From NCBI RefSeq assembly GCF_003841485.1, contig NZ_REFY01000004.1, positions 124,001 through 188,000 of the forward strand: a stretch of 64,000 nt of DNA. Direction: 5' to 3'. The translations under genes and the position numbers were made by a program. Positions within the stretch are counted from its first letter, which is position 1. Each line of letters opens with the position of its first letter. The notes beneath the pieces are model-generated. The model ran no database searches. It worked only from the letters and a program-made list of their open reading frames with translations, and had not been told where the DNA came from. The DNA is from Natrarchaeobius halalkaliphilus (GTDB taxonomy: Archaea > Halobacteriota > Halobacteria > Halobacteriales > Natrialbaceae). Positions 42,211 through 50,747 of this stretch are shown piece by piece.

Positions 42211-43754
42211 CGCTATCGATCCAGGTGGGAATTATCGTCGCCTACCTGTGTCTGGCGCTGGTCGTCGGCGTGGTCGCCTACCGGATGACCGACCGAACCG
42301 CCGAGGACTTCTATCTCGCGAGCCGAACCTTCGGAACGGTCGTGCTCCTCTTTACGACGTTCGCGACCCTGCTGTCTGCGTTTACGTTCTTCGCCGGTCC
42401 GAACATCGCCTACCACGAAGGTCCCGAATGGATACTCGTCATGGGCCTGATGGACGGCATCATCTTTGCGATCCTCTGGTACGTCATCGGTTACAAGCAG
42501 TGGCTGCTCGGCCGCCAGTACGATTACGTCACGCTCGGAGAGATGCTCGGCGACCGCTTCGCCTCGAGACGGCTTCGCGGACTGGTCGCCGGCGTGAGCC
42601 TGCTCTGGCTCTTTCCCTACGTCATGTTACAGCAGGTTGGTGCGGGCACCGCGCTCGCGGCGCTGACCGAGGGCGCACTGCCGTACGCCGTCGGTGCCGG
42701 GTTGATCACCGCGTTCATGATCCTCTACGTCGTCGTCGCCGGGATGCGCGGCATCGCCTGGACCGACACGCTCCAGGGGGCGTTCATGCTGGTCACCACC
42801 TGGGTCGCGATGATCTGGGTGCTCGCCGTCGTCGGTGGTCCCGGTGTGGCGACCGCGGCGCTCGAGGCGGAAGCGACACAGCACCTCGCGCTGGGAAGCG
42901 AGTTCTATACGGTTCAGTGGATGCTCTCGACGGCGATCGTCATCGGCTTCGGCGTCGCGATGTTCCCGCAGGTGAACCAGCGCTTTTTCGTCGCGGGCTC
43001 GCGCACCGTCCTGAAACGGTCGTTCGCGCTCTGGCCGATCCTCTGTGTCCTGCTGTTCGTTCCGGCGTTCATGCTCGGCGCGTGGGCGCGCGGCCTCGAC
43101 GTGACCGTCCCGGAGGGTGGAAACGTCCTCCCCGCAGTTCTTGCCGAGTTCACCCCGTTCTGGTTCGCCGCGCTCGTCATCGCCGGCGCGATGGCCGCGA
43201 TGATGTCGTCGTCGGACTCGATGTTGCTCTCGGGTTCGTCGTACTTCACTCGAGATATCTACCGTCCGTTCGTCGATCGGAGCATTTCGGACCGCCGCGA
43301 GGACCTCCTCGCTCGCGTCGGCGTCGTCATCTTTGCGACCGCAGCCTTCGGTGCGAGCCTCTGGAATCCCGCGACGCTGTTCGAACTGGGTGATGCGGCG
43401 TTCAGCGGCTTCGCCCAGCTCGCACTTCCCGTACTGGTTGCGCTCTACTGGCGACGGACGACTCGAGCCGGCATCACGGCGGGCATCGTCGCGAGTCAGC
43501 TGTTTTACCTCGCGAACCTGTTCGTCGACTCGATCGTGGCCGCGATCGAACTCGCGGGTCCGGTTCTCGGCGGCCTCGAGCCCGGCCTGGTCGCTCTCGT
43601 CACGGTCGTCTTTCAGGGAACGTACCTGGGCTGGACGGCCGGACTCGTGGGAATGGGAGTCGGCTTCGTGCTCACCGTCGGCGTCTCCCTCGCGACGTCC
43701 CCGGCGGCCGAGGAGCGACGGGCGATCTACTTCGACGGGTTGAACGCCGACTGA
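42207..43754 (+). CDS. Sodium:solute symporter (SSS family)
   Basis: A 515-residue integral membrane protein with about 13 helices and the SSS features 'SRTFGTVVLLFTTFATLLSAFTFFAGPNIAYHEG', 'YDYVTLGEMLGDRFASRRLRG', and 'AALVIAGAMAAMMSSSDSMLLSGSSYFTRDIY'. It would use a sodium gradient to import an organic solute. The substrate cannot be deduced; PanF-like or proline-like groups are possible. It overlaps the DUF3311-like gene by 4 bp, which suggests a two-protein transport unit. Confidence 0.9.
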   Translation: MTLSIQVGIIVAYLCLALVVGVVAYRMTDRTAEDFYLASRTFGTVVLLFTTFATLLSAFTFFAGPNIAYHEGPEWILVMGLMDGIIFAILWYVIGYKQWLLGRQYDYVTLGEMLGDRFASRRLRGLVAGVSLLWLFPYVMLQQVGAGTALAALTEGALPYAVGAGLITAFMILYVVVAGMRGIAWTDTLQGAFMLVTTWVAMIWVLAVVGGPGVATAALEAEATQHLALGSEFYTVQWMLSTAIVIGFGVAMFPQVNQRFFVAGSRTVLKRSFALWPILCVLLFVPAFMLGAWARGLDVTVPEGGNVLPAVLAEFTPFWFAALVIAGAMAAMMSSSDSMLLSGSSYFTRDIYRPFVDRSISDRREDLLARVGVVIFATAAFGASLWNPATLFELGDAAFSGFAQLALPVLVALYWRRTTRAGITAGIVASQLFYLANLFVDSIVAAIELAGPVLGGLEPGLVALVTVVFQGTYLGWTAGLVGMGVGFVLTVGVSLATSPAAEERRAIYFDGLNAD

Positions 43755-43793
43755 TCGCCACACCGAAAAGCGAACGTCGCGTATCCACGGTCG

Positions 43794-44456
43794 ATGACCG
43801 CCGACCTGCCGGAGTCGCTCGCAGGCGCGTGGCAACCACACGCGACGCATGCGGACGAGCTTACGGTCCTCTTCGCGTCGATCAGCGCCGAAACGACGGT
43901 GTTCGAACCCGTCGAAACGACGCCGCTCGAGGCGGCCCTCGCGAGCGAGCTTCCCGTCCGCTCGCTGTTCGTCGTCGAGCTGTCGTTTTCACCACCGTTA
44001 CCGTCGCTCGGTGTCTCGCCCGCGTCGGTTCACTCGAAGGCGGTTTCGAGGGCCACCGACCAGCTCGTCTCGCTGCTCACGGACGCCGGCGTGATCGTCG
44101 ATGGCGTGCGAGAGCGCCTCGAGTTCGAAGCGCCGAACGGCAAGCCGGGAACGTGGTCCGTCGTCGACGTCCGCTACCCGATTGCCGACGGCCGATCCGT
44201 AGACGCGACGAACGGAACCGACGACGCCGATCCTATCCGCGCGGAGGCCCACGTCGCTGTCTGGCCGGGCGAACGAACGTTCGGCGTCGCCGGCGGGACG
44301 CTGCCGCTCGAGCGGCCCGACCGGTTCCGAACGAATACAGCGGCGGTCAGCGACGGCCGTTCGGACGAAAACCGGACGGTCGAGATCGATCCGGAGCGCG
44401 ATCGAGAAACCGTGTCGACGCTGATCAGTGACATCGATCTCGACGCCGATCAGTGA
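43794..44456 (+). CDS. Haloarchaeal hypothetical protein, C terminus ends in tandem repeats
   Basis: A 220-residue soluble acidic protein beginning MTADLPESLAGAWQPHATHADELTVLFAS. I see no known motif; the N-terminal half has an alternating beta/alpha pattern ('PVRSLFVVELSFSPPLP', 'LVSLLTDAGVIVDGVRERLEF'). The last codons lie inside a 25-bp tandem repeat, and the TGA stop at 44454-44456 is in the second copy. No function can be assigned. Confidence 0.6.
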   Translation: MTADLPESLAGAWQPHATHADELTVLFASISAETTVFEPVETTPLEAALASELPVRSLFVVELSFSPPLPSLGVSPASVHSKAVSRATDQLVSLLTDAGVIVDGVRERLEFEAPNGKPGTWSVVDVRYPIADGRSVDATNGTDDADPIRAEAHVAVWPGERTFGVAGGTLPLERPDRFRTNTAAVSDGRSDENRTVEIDPERDRETVSTLISDIDLDADQ

Positions 44457-44497
44457 CATCGATCTCGACGTCGATCAGTGACATCGGTCTCGACAAT
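44423..44497. repeat. Tandem repeat, 3 x 25 bp
   Basis: Three adjacent copies of a 25-bp unit that starts GATCAGTGACATCGATCTCG (the third copy has a G for A in the middle). The unit is not a multiple of three. The first copy and part of the second encode the C terminus of the upstream protein and include its stop codon; a change in copy number would alter the C-terminal end. Confidence 0.85.
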
Positions 44498-44544
44498 CGA
44501 ATTCGGCCAGTGAACGCGGCCGATCGGGAGGATCGCCAACCTGA

Positions 44545-46221
44545 TTAGTCGTCCGCGGGAACGCCGTCGAACTGCGCGTCGGGGACCGTTCCGTCGTCGT
44601 TCCAGCCGCGTTCGTCGTAGTACTCGTCGAGACCCCGCTCGAACTCCGGAACCTCGTACGGCAGCGTGTCGTCCGCCCGGTCGAAGCCGCGTTTGTTATT
44701 GAAGTGGCGCTCGAGCGTGACGATTTCGCTGCCGATCTCGAGTAGCTCCTCGTAGTCGGCGTCGAGCAGCGTCGAGAGGCGATCCTCGTCGACGAAATCC
44801 CGAGAGAACTTACAGAGAACGGCGCTGTCTTTGATCGCATTGGCGTTCTCGAGTTCGACGAGTTTCGGGGGCTTACCCTCGAGACCCTCCTTGTCGAAGG
44901 CCTTCTCGGCGTCGACGAGCGGGTACTCGTAGGGGTAGAACTCGGCGTACATGTGATCGGCACCGCGATTCGCAGTGGCGAAGGCGAGGCCCTGCCCGTT
45001 CAGCGTCCGGCCGTCGTGGGCGGAGAACTCCATCCCCTTGACCGACCAGTTCTCGACGCCGAGTTCGCCGTGAATCCGGGCGACGCCCTCCGCGAGCGTG
45101 TCCCCGATCCCCTCGCGATAGGCGATCTTCTCGACGGTTTCGTGGATCAACTCGGCGTTTCCGAACTCGTCTTCGCTGGCGAGGTAGGCGGCGACGACGT
45201 CGCCCGCGGAGATCGTATCGAGACCGAGTTCGTCGCACAGCCTGTTCGATTTCATCACGTCGACGATGTCGTCGACGCCGGAGTTCGAACCGAAGGCCAT
45301 CAGCGTCTCGTACTCGGGGCCTTCGGTCTCGAGGCCCGTTTCTTCGTCCTTCGTCGGGAGTTTACAGGCGAACGCACAGGCCGAGCAGGTCCCCTTCTTG
45401 TACTTTTTCTCCTCGACGCGATCCCCGCTGATGTCGTCGATGTGTTCGAACGTGAGTTCCGAGAAGTACCGCGTCGGCAACGCCTCCACCATGTTCGCGT
45501 ACTCCGCGACCGACGTCGTCCCCTGATCTTTCATCGGGTGGTCGGCCTGTGCGGCCTCGCCGTGGACCTCCATCTGGATCGGCGGAATCTCGACGTCGCG
45601 GGTGGAGTCGCCGTCGAAGGTGATCGCCTTGACGTTTTTCGAGCCGAGGACGGCACCGAGGCCGCCGCGACCGAAGGCACGCTCTTTGGAGGTCATGATC
45701 GACGCAAAGCGCACCTGATTCTCACCGGCGGGACCGATGACGACCGTGTGCTCTGAGCCGAGGCCGCGTTCGTCCTCGATATACTCGCAGGTCTCGAAGA
45801 CTGTCGCCTCCTCGAGGTCGGGAACCGACTCGAACTCCACGCCCTCGTCGGTGAGGTGGACGATGACGAGTTCGTCGCTTTCGCCCGCCACCTCGACGGC
45901 GCTGTATCCGGTTCCGGTGAAGTTCCGCGAGAGAAATCCGCCCGCGTTCGAAGAGAGCAGTCCGTCGGTGAGCGGCGAGACGCCGGTGACCGACATTCGT
46001 CCGGTAAAGCTCATCGTGGAGTGCTGGAACGGCCCCGTCGCGAAGTAGAGTCGGTTCTCCTCACCGAACGGATCGGCGTCGAACGGGATCCGATCGTGTG
46101 CGAGTCGTGTCCCGAGTGCGCGTCCGCCGATCGACGACTCGAGTACGTCGTCGATCGGTTCGGTTTCGACCGTTCGTGCGCTGACGTCGATCGTACACAG
46201 TGGTCCCCGTACGTGTTTCAT
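44545..46221 (-). CDS. Second aldehyde ferredoxin oxidoreductase family enzyme
   Basis: A 558-residue AOR-family enzyme. The N-terminal domain has 'SSIGGRALGTRLAHDRIPFDADPFGEENRLYFATGPFQ', the pterin region 'IGPAGENQVRFASIMTSKERAFGRGGLGAVLGSKNVKAITF', and the 4Fe-4S ligands are in CSACAFACK with the last Cys near AVLCKFSRDF. The start MKHVRGPLCTIDVSARTVETEP at 46221 is used; a longer leader upstream is non-homologous. It is about 80 residues shorter than the first paralog at 12.7 kb and clearly diverged from it, so the substrate probably differs. Confidence 0.9.
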   Translation of the reverse strand: MKHVRGPLCTIDVSARTVETEPIDDVLESSIGGRALGTRLAHDRIPFDADPFGEENRLYFATGPFQHSTMSFTGRMSVTGVSPLTDGLLSSNAGGFLSRNFTGTGYSAVEVAGESDELVIVHLTDEGVEFESVPDLEEATVFETCEYIEDERGLGSEHTVVIGPAGENQVRFASIMTSKERAFGRGGLGAVLGSKNVKAITFDGDSTRDVEIPPIQMEVHGEAAQADHPMKDQGTTSVAEYANMVEALPTRYFSELTFEHIDDISGDRVEEKKYKKGTCSACAFACKLPTKDEETGLETEGPEYETLMAFGSNSGVDDIVDVMKSNRLCDELGLDTISAGDVVAAYLASEDEFGNAELIHETVEKIAYREGIGDTLAEGVARIHGELGVENWSVKGMEFSAHDGRTLNGQGLAFATANRGADHMYAEFYPYEYPLVDAEKAFDKEGLEGKPPKLVELENANAIKDSAVLCKFSRDFVDEDRLSTLLDADYEELLEIGSEIVTLERHFNNKRGFDRADDTLPYEVPEFERGLDEYYDERGWNDDGTVPDAQFDGVPADD

Positions 46222-46363
46222 ACTTACGATAGTTGGATAGCCGACCGCAAAACGGTACCGGTTTCGGACGTTATCTCGTATTATTCTTTCGATTCGTTCA
46301 CGGCCCAAAAATGTCGACGAACCGGCTGCCAACCATTATTTTCACACGGGAGAGTTACCCGAT

Positions 46364-46933
46364 ATGAGCGATCCGGACGGAATACCTGAAGCGGCCACGA
46401 TAGACGACATCTACGAGCAACTCGAGGCGCTCGAGGAGACGGTAGACGATCCAACAGAGCAAACCGAGGTCCGGCGGACCATGACGTTGCTCGATCGAGT
46501 CGCCCACAACGGGGCCGTCGGTCGGGTGATCACCGAGTTCACCGGCAAAGACAAGGCCGAAGCGTTCCTCGGAAGCGTGATCATCGGCATGCCGTTGCTC
46601 GTCGAGGACGGTGTCATCGAGATCGGGGAGTTCCTCGCCGAGACGCCCGCGTTTTTCGTCGCCAACGGTGCGCTCGCGGTCGTGATGGTCGTCGGTATCC
46701 TCTACATCGCTGACTTCCGGGAGGTCAGAATCACCGATCCGTACCTCGGTGTCGTCCCGCGACGTCCGCTCTGGGTCCTCGGTATCGCGTGTGGGACTGC
46801 AACGGCGATGATGACGCTCTGGGGACGCGTCACCTGGGAGGACCCCTGGGTGAATCTCTGTCAGGTGTCGGTGATCGTCACCGCGATGGCGATCGGCGGC
46901 TCCCTGGGCGATATCCTTCCCGGAGAGCGCTGA
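46364..46933 (+). CDS. DUF2391-like membrane protein
   Basis: A 189-residue protein. An N-terminal helical region (1-50) with an acidic, coiled-coil-like stretch is followed by about four membrane helices ('FLGSVIIGMPLLVEDGVIEIGEFLA', 'VANGALAVVMVVGILYI', 'LGIACGTATAMMTLWG', 'VSVIVTAMAIGGSLGDILPG'). This matches the DUF2391 group of uncharacterised membrane proteins as I know it. It is divergent from the second AOR gene (about 140 bp apart). Confidence 0.7.
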   Translation: MSDPDGIPEAATIDDIYEQLEALEETVDDPTEQTEVRRTMTLLDRVAHNGAVGRVITEFTGKDKAEAFLGSVIIGMPLLVEDGVIEIGEFLAETPAFFVANGALAVVMVVGILYIADFREVRITDPYLGVVPRRPLWVLGIACGTATAMMTLWGRVTWEDPWVNLCQVSVIVTAMAIGGSLGDILPGER

Positions 46934-47029
46934 CACCGTTTCTCCCGGTCGAAATGATCGACGTCCCACCCACCGATACGGGGGGTAACCACTCCATACC
47001 AATGAGTTGGTCCGTCGGATCGATCGAGT

Positions 47030-47668
47030 ATGTACGCGACGGTAACGACCGTCCTCGAGTCGCTCCATCCGTGGGGACGGACGACAGAACCCGACGGCGA
47101 TCGGTCGCGAGCGGCCAGTGCACCGCCACTCGAGCGTGCGGCCGGCTCCGACGCCGAGACGCTGTTACGGTCGACCAGCGCGGTCGTGGATGCGGGACGC
47201 AAAGACGGCGACCGGGGGCTGCGTCTCGAGCCCACGTTCCGGACCGCCTGGAACGACCGAATCGAGGAGATACGCGAGACGAACAGTCGGCTGGAGGAAC
47301 TCGCCGCGCGTCTCGACTGCGAGCGCGACCGGCTGGCGCTTTCGGTGAGTTCCGACGGTTTCGTCGCGAGCCGTGACCGGGATCGAATCGGGTGCTGGCC
47401 CTCCGATAGCGCGTTTCTCGCGGACCTCGCGGCGACAGCAGTTCTGAGCGAAAGTGATCCGGTCTGGCAGACGCTCGAGCGGGACGAGCGACGACTCGTC
47501 CTGACCGGCCTTCGGCTGTTTCTCGAGCGGTGTCCGAACTGTAAAGGGGAACCGACCGCACGGACGAACCCGCCAGTCGGTGACGGAGCGGGCGGGTCGT
47601 CGGTGTGCCTCGAGTGTTCGCGGTGTGGCTCGCGACTGATCGCCGGCGTCGAGGACTCCGCTCCGTGA
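47030..47668 (+). CDS. Haloarchaeal zinc-ribbon-containing hypothetical protein
   Basis: A 212-residue soluble protein. The C-terminal part carries a Cys4-type ribbon, RCPNCKG and RCGSR, separated by about 35 residues. The middle has a helical segment (RIEEIRETNSRLEELAARLDCERDRLAL). No other motif is visible. I do not assign a function. Confidence 0.6.
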   Translation: MYATVTTVLESLHPWGRTTEPDGDRSRAASAPPLERAAGSDAETLLRSTSAVVDAGRKDGDRGLRLEPTFRTAWNDRIEEIRETNSRLEELAARLDCERDRLALSVSSDGFVASRDRDRIGCWPSDSAFLADLAATAVLSESDPVWQTLERDERRLVLTGLRLFLERCPNCKGEPTARTNPPVGDGAGGSSVCLECSRCGSRLIAGVEDSAP

Positions 47669-47728
47669 TCGGCGCGGAGTCGACTCCGAATCGGAATGTT
47701 AACCAGTCGGCTCTTCTATGGTATACGT

Positions 47729-48184
47729 ATGACATGGCTCCGTGCGCTCGCGGCGGCCGGCCTCTCGGTACTCCTTCCGGGTGCGGGCCACGCGCTCATC
47801 CGGGACTGGCTTCGGACGCTGGTGTTCGCCGGACTGTATCTCACCGCTGCCGTCCTCTTTTTGCCCTCGCCCGAGCAGATCGCTGCCGCGGGCTCGATCA
47901 CGGACAGTATGGAACTCGTCACCCAGGAGATCGACACCATGGGACAGTTCATCCTCTCGTTTATCGTCCTGTTCGCCGCGATCGACGCCACGTTCCGATC
48001 GCTCGGCTTTCCGCCCGGATCGAACAGTAAGGCGGCCGACGGACCGACCTGTCCACACTGTGGCAAAGAACTCGATCAGGACCTCTCGTTCTGTCACTGG
48101 TGTACCACCCGCCTCGAGCCCCAGGATCCCGAGGAGCCGACGGACGCCGAACAGGACGAGCGGCCGATACGGGCGAACAACTGA
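47729..48184 (+). CDS. Small membrane protein with C-terminal zinc ribbon
   Basis: A 151-residue protein starting MTWLRALAAAGLSVLLPGAGH with about three hydrophobic helices in the first 90 residues and a zinc ribbon CPHCGKELDQDLSFCHWC at the C terminus, followed by an acidic tail. The arrangement is common among haloarchaeal zinc-ribbon membrane proteins (DUF7575-like). An in-frame upstream start at 47696 is rejected because the family begins near MTWLRA. Function unknown. Confidence 0.7.
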   Translation: MTWLRALAAAGLSVLLPGAGHALIRDWLRTLVFAGLYLTAAVLFLPSPEQIAAAGSITDSMELVTQEIDTMGQFILSFIVLFAAIDATFRSLGFPPGSNSKAADGPTCPHCGKELDQDLSFCHWCTTRLEPQDPEEPTDAEQDERPIRANN

Positions 48185-48208
48185 TCGCCCTCGGCGCCGT
48201 CCGTTGCG

Positions 48209-49393
48209 TTACTTCTCGATGATGCTCTCTTCGACCGCCTCACCGAAGTGACGCGCCGTGTCCTCGTAGTACAACAGGAGTTCGTCCCCCGCCTCGAGAT
48301 CCGTGACCGCGGCTCGGCCCTCGGCGGTCGAGACCTTGATCGTCTCCGCGTTCTGGAGGAGCGTCTCGATCCGATCGCCGTCGGCGGTCTCGAGTGCGAT
48401 CCGGAACATCGGCCGCTTCTCGATCTTCACCCGACCGACGATGGCTTCGCGGGTGTGGCCGGCGGTGTCGACGATCTGAACCTCGTCGCCGCTCCGGAGC
48501 TCGGAGAGGTACTTGGTGCCGCCGTCGGGCGTTCGGACGTAGGCGTGGACGGCTCCCGCGTTTACGCGAAACGGCCGCGAAGCGACGTACGGGGAGTCGG
48601 CGGTTTCGGCGTGGACGAAGACGAGCCCGCGAGACATCGAACCCACGAGCATCCCCTCGTCGTGCTCGAGCAGGCTGCCGGTGTCGACGCAGACGCGATC
48701 CGCGCTTCCGATCTGTTCGACGTCCAGGACTTCGGCGTACTCGAGGTCCAGTGACTCGCGTTCGGCCTGATCGCGGACCTCGACCGTTCTGCGGATCTCG
48801 TCGGGGTCGTCCGAGTCGAGCAACACCGAATCGGCTCCGATCTCGAGGGTTTCGAACGCCGTTTTCGCCTCCTCGGCGCTCGTGACACCCGCGACGAGGT
48901 CGGTCTCCTCACCGATCCGTGCGATCAGGTTTTCGAGGGGGATGATCGTCCAGTCGTCACCGATGACGATCGTGTGGTCCGCCTCCTCGGCGGCGGTCTC
49001 TGCGAACGCTTCGTACTCCGTGCCGAGGATACGAACGTACGCTCCGCGCTCGAGGTCGGTCTCGCCGTCACGCCGGAGCGTCGAGAGATCGGCGGAGCCG
49101 GAGAAATCCTCGGGAAGGTCGATCGTTGCATCGCCTTCGCCGTCCTTTCCGACGACGATGGCGTCGGCCGCGGCGTCGGAGTCGTCGGCCTCGACATCGT
49201 CGACGAGCGTGACGTCGCCGTCGGTCCGAAACGCGGCGACGTTGATCTCACCGAGTTCCCGCACGCGGGAAACGTCGTCTTCGTCGACCAGTACCCAGTC
49301 TACGCCGGCCTCGAGCGCGGTGGTGATCCGCGCGCGGCGATCGTCCCAGTCGCCGACGGTGTCGTCGGCTTTTATCCAAACGGATCGGGTCAT
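48209..49393 (-). CDS. 3-dehydroquinate synthase II
   Basis: A 394-residue archaeal-type 3-dehydroquinate synthase that converts 2-amino-3,7-dideoxy-D-threo-hept-6-ulosonate to 3-dehydroquinate, the archaeal entry to the shikimate pathway. It starts MTRSVWIKADDTVGDWDDRRARIT, carries 'GVDWVLVDEDDVSRVRELGEINVAAF', 'VIGDDWTIIPLENLIA' and the C-terminal 'EGMLVGSMSRGLVFVHAETADSPYVASRPFRVNAGAVHAYV' and 'KYLSELRSGDEVQIVDTAGHTREAIVGRVKIEKRPM'. The paired archaeal aldolase gene (2-amino-3,7-dideoxy-hept-6-ulosonate synthase) is not in the window. Confidence 0.95.
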   Translation of the reverse strand: MTRSVWIKADDTVGDWDDRRARITTALEAGVDWVLVDEDDVSRVRELGEINVAAFRTDGDVTLVDDVEADDSDAAADAIVVGKDGEGDATIDLPEDFSGSADLSTLRRDGETDLERGAYVRILGTEYEAFAETAAEEADHTIVIGDDWTIIPLENLIARIGEETDLVAGVTSAEEAKTAFETLEIGADSVLLDSDDPDEIRRTVEVRDQAERESLDLEYAEVLDVEQIGSADRVCVDTGSLLEHDEGMLVGSMSRGLVFVHAETADSPYVASRPFRVNAGAVHAYVRTPDGGTKYLSELRSGDEVQIVDTAGHTREAIVGRVKIEKRPMFRIALETADGDRIETLLQNAETIKVSTAEGRAAVTDLEAGDELLLYYEDTARHFGEAVEESIIEK

Positions 49394-49609
49394 ATCTCTA
49401 CGATCGAAGGGAATCGGCTTGAACGTGGCGAATCACGGAGCCACACTCGCGGCGGATCGGTCGATCGGAACGGGCGGGACGTCACCACGACCGAATAGAC
49501 AATCGTGTGACGGCCGCTGGACGACGACACAGAAATCGTTACAACGCCCCATATGAAGGCGCGTCCGACGGTCGAAACGTTGAGAACGCTCCGGACCCTA
49601 CGGCCGGTG

Positions 49610-50281
49610 ATGGCCGCCTACGATGCGATCTGCTTCGACCTCGATAACACCCTCTGTGAGCCCACGCAGGACGCCTCGAGCGTACTCGAGGCGACCTTCG
49701 AACGGGCGGGGCTCGAGCAGTTCTGTACGGCGGCCGATCTCCGAAACGCCGTTCCGGCGCTTCCGACGGCCGAAACCGACCGCGAGTTCTACGAACATCT
49801 GTTTTCGGAAGTGGCGAGTCGGGCCAACGTCGACCCGGTCGTTTCGTCCCGGCTCACCGACTGGTATCTCGAGATACGGAATCCGACCGCCGTCCGGTTC
49901 CGGCCCGGGGCGCGGGAGGCCCTCGACTACGCACGCGATCGCGGTCCGGTCGCGCTCATTACGAACGGCGGCAGACGAACCCAGACGAAAAAGCTCCGCG
50001 CACTCGAGATCGAGGGCGAATTCGACGTTCGAGTCTTTACCGAACCCAGCGCGGGGATCTATCCGAAACCCGATGCGGCCCCGTTCGAGTACGCCCTCAG
50101 CGAACTCGGGGCCGAGCCACGGCGGTCGATCCACGTCGGAGATTCGTTACACGCGGACGTCGCGGGTGCGAACGCGATGGGACTCGATTCCGCGTGGGTC
50201 GACACCGGACGCGGCCGGAACGGCGATCACCAACCGACCTACGAGCTGTCGACGCTCGAGGCCCTCGAGACGATCGCGTAA
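49610..50281 (+). CDS. HAD-superfamily hydrolase
   Basis: A 223-residue haloacid dehalogenase-like phosphatase. The DxD nucleophile motif is in ICFDLDNTLCEP (Asp residues 9 and 11), the second motif in ALITNGG and the last motif in HVGDSLHADVAGANAMG. The start MAAYDAICFD was chosen so that the motif lies near residue 9, as in the family; an ATG at 49553 would add 19 residues. The substrate is unknown. Confidence 0.9.
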   Translation: MAAYDAICFDLDNTLCEPTQDASSVLEATFERAGLEQFCTAADLRNAVPALPTAETDREFYEHLFSEVASRANVDPVVSSRLTDWYLEIRNPTAVRFRPGAREALDYARDRGPVALITNGGRRTQTKKLRALEIEGEFDVRVFTEPSAGIYPKPDAAPFEYALSELGAEPRRSIHVGDSLHADVAGANAMGLDSAWVDTGRGRNGDHQPTYELSTLEALETIA

Positions 50282-50321
50282 CCGTCACAACTGTCACCGC
50301 GGCGGCGCAGTTGTCCCCACC

Positions 50322-50687
50322 CTATCGCTCGTCGAACCAGACCGCGTAGACGTAGAGACCGATTCCGACGAAAACGGCGATCGACGAGGCGTGGTCGATG
50401 ATCGACGCCTGCTGGACGGCCAGAACGTGCGACAGGAGATATCCGAACTGGAGGACGCCACCGGCGACGAGGGCAATCGCGGCTCCGAACAACACGGACC
50501 GCGTCGCGTTGGCCACCGCGTACAGCAGCGTGCCGAGTCCGATCGCGATCACGCCGAAGACGAACTCCGCGGCGAGCGTGGCCAGGGGTTCGTTCGCGAA
50601 CGACCCGTAGATGACGAGTCCGAAGTAGACGACGATTCCCAGAAATATCGCACCGAAGGCTCGTTCCGATATGTCGACGTGGCTCAT
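50322..50687 (-). CDS. Four-helix membrane protein of unknown function
   Basis: A 121-residue protein with four predicted membrane helices (AIFLGIVVYFGLVIYG, FVFGVIAIGLGTLLYAVA, VLFGAAIALVAGGVLQFGYLL, IAVFVGIGLYVYAVWF). No motif is recognisable. The start is the ATG at 50687; a GTG two codons upstream is an alternative. It lies downstream of the protease operon on the same strand. Confidence 0.65.
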   Translation of the reverse strand: MSHVDISERAFGAIFLGIVVYFGLVIYGSFANEPLATLAAEFVFGVIAIGLGTLLYAVANATRSVLFGAAIALVAGGVLQFGYLLSHVLAVQQASIIDHASSIAVFVGIGLYVYAVWFDER

Positions 50688-50747
50688 ACTCACTCGATGT
50701 GACTCGCTCTCCTTAGCGGTACTGACTCCAGTTCGACCGGCGGACGA

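Noticed and set aside
44460-44500. The tandem repeat as a small CRISPR or operator cluster
   Set aside because: Units are directly adjacent without spacers and overlap a gene end, so simple duplication by slippage is a better explanation.
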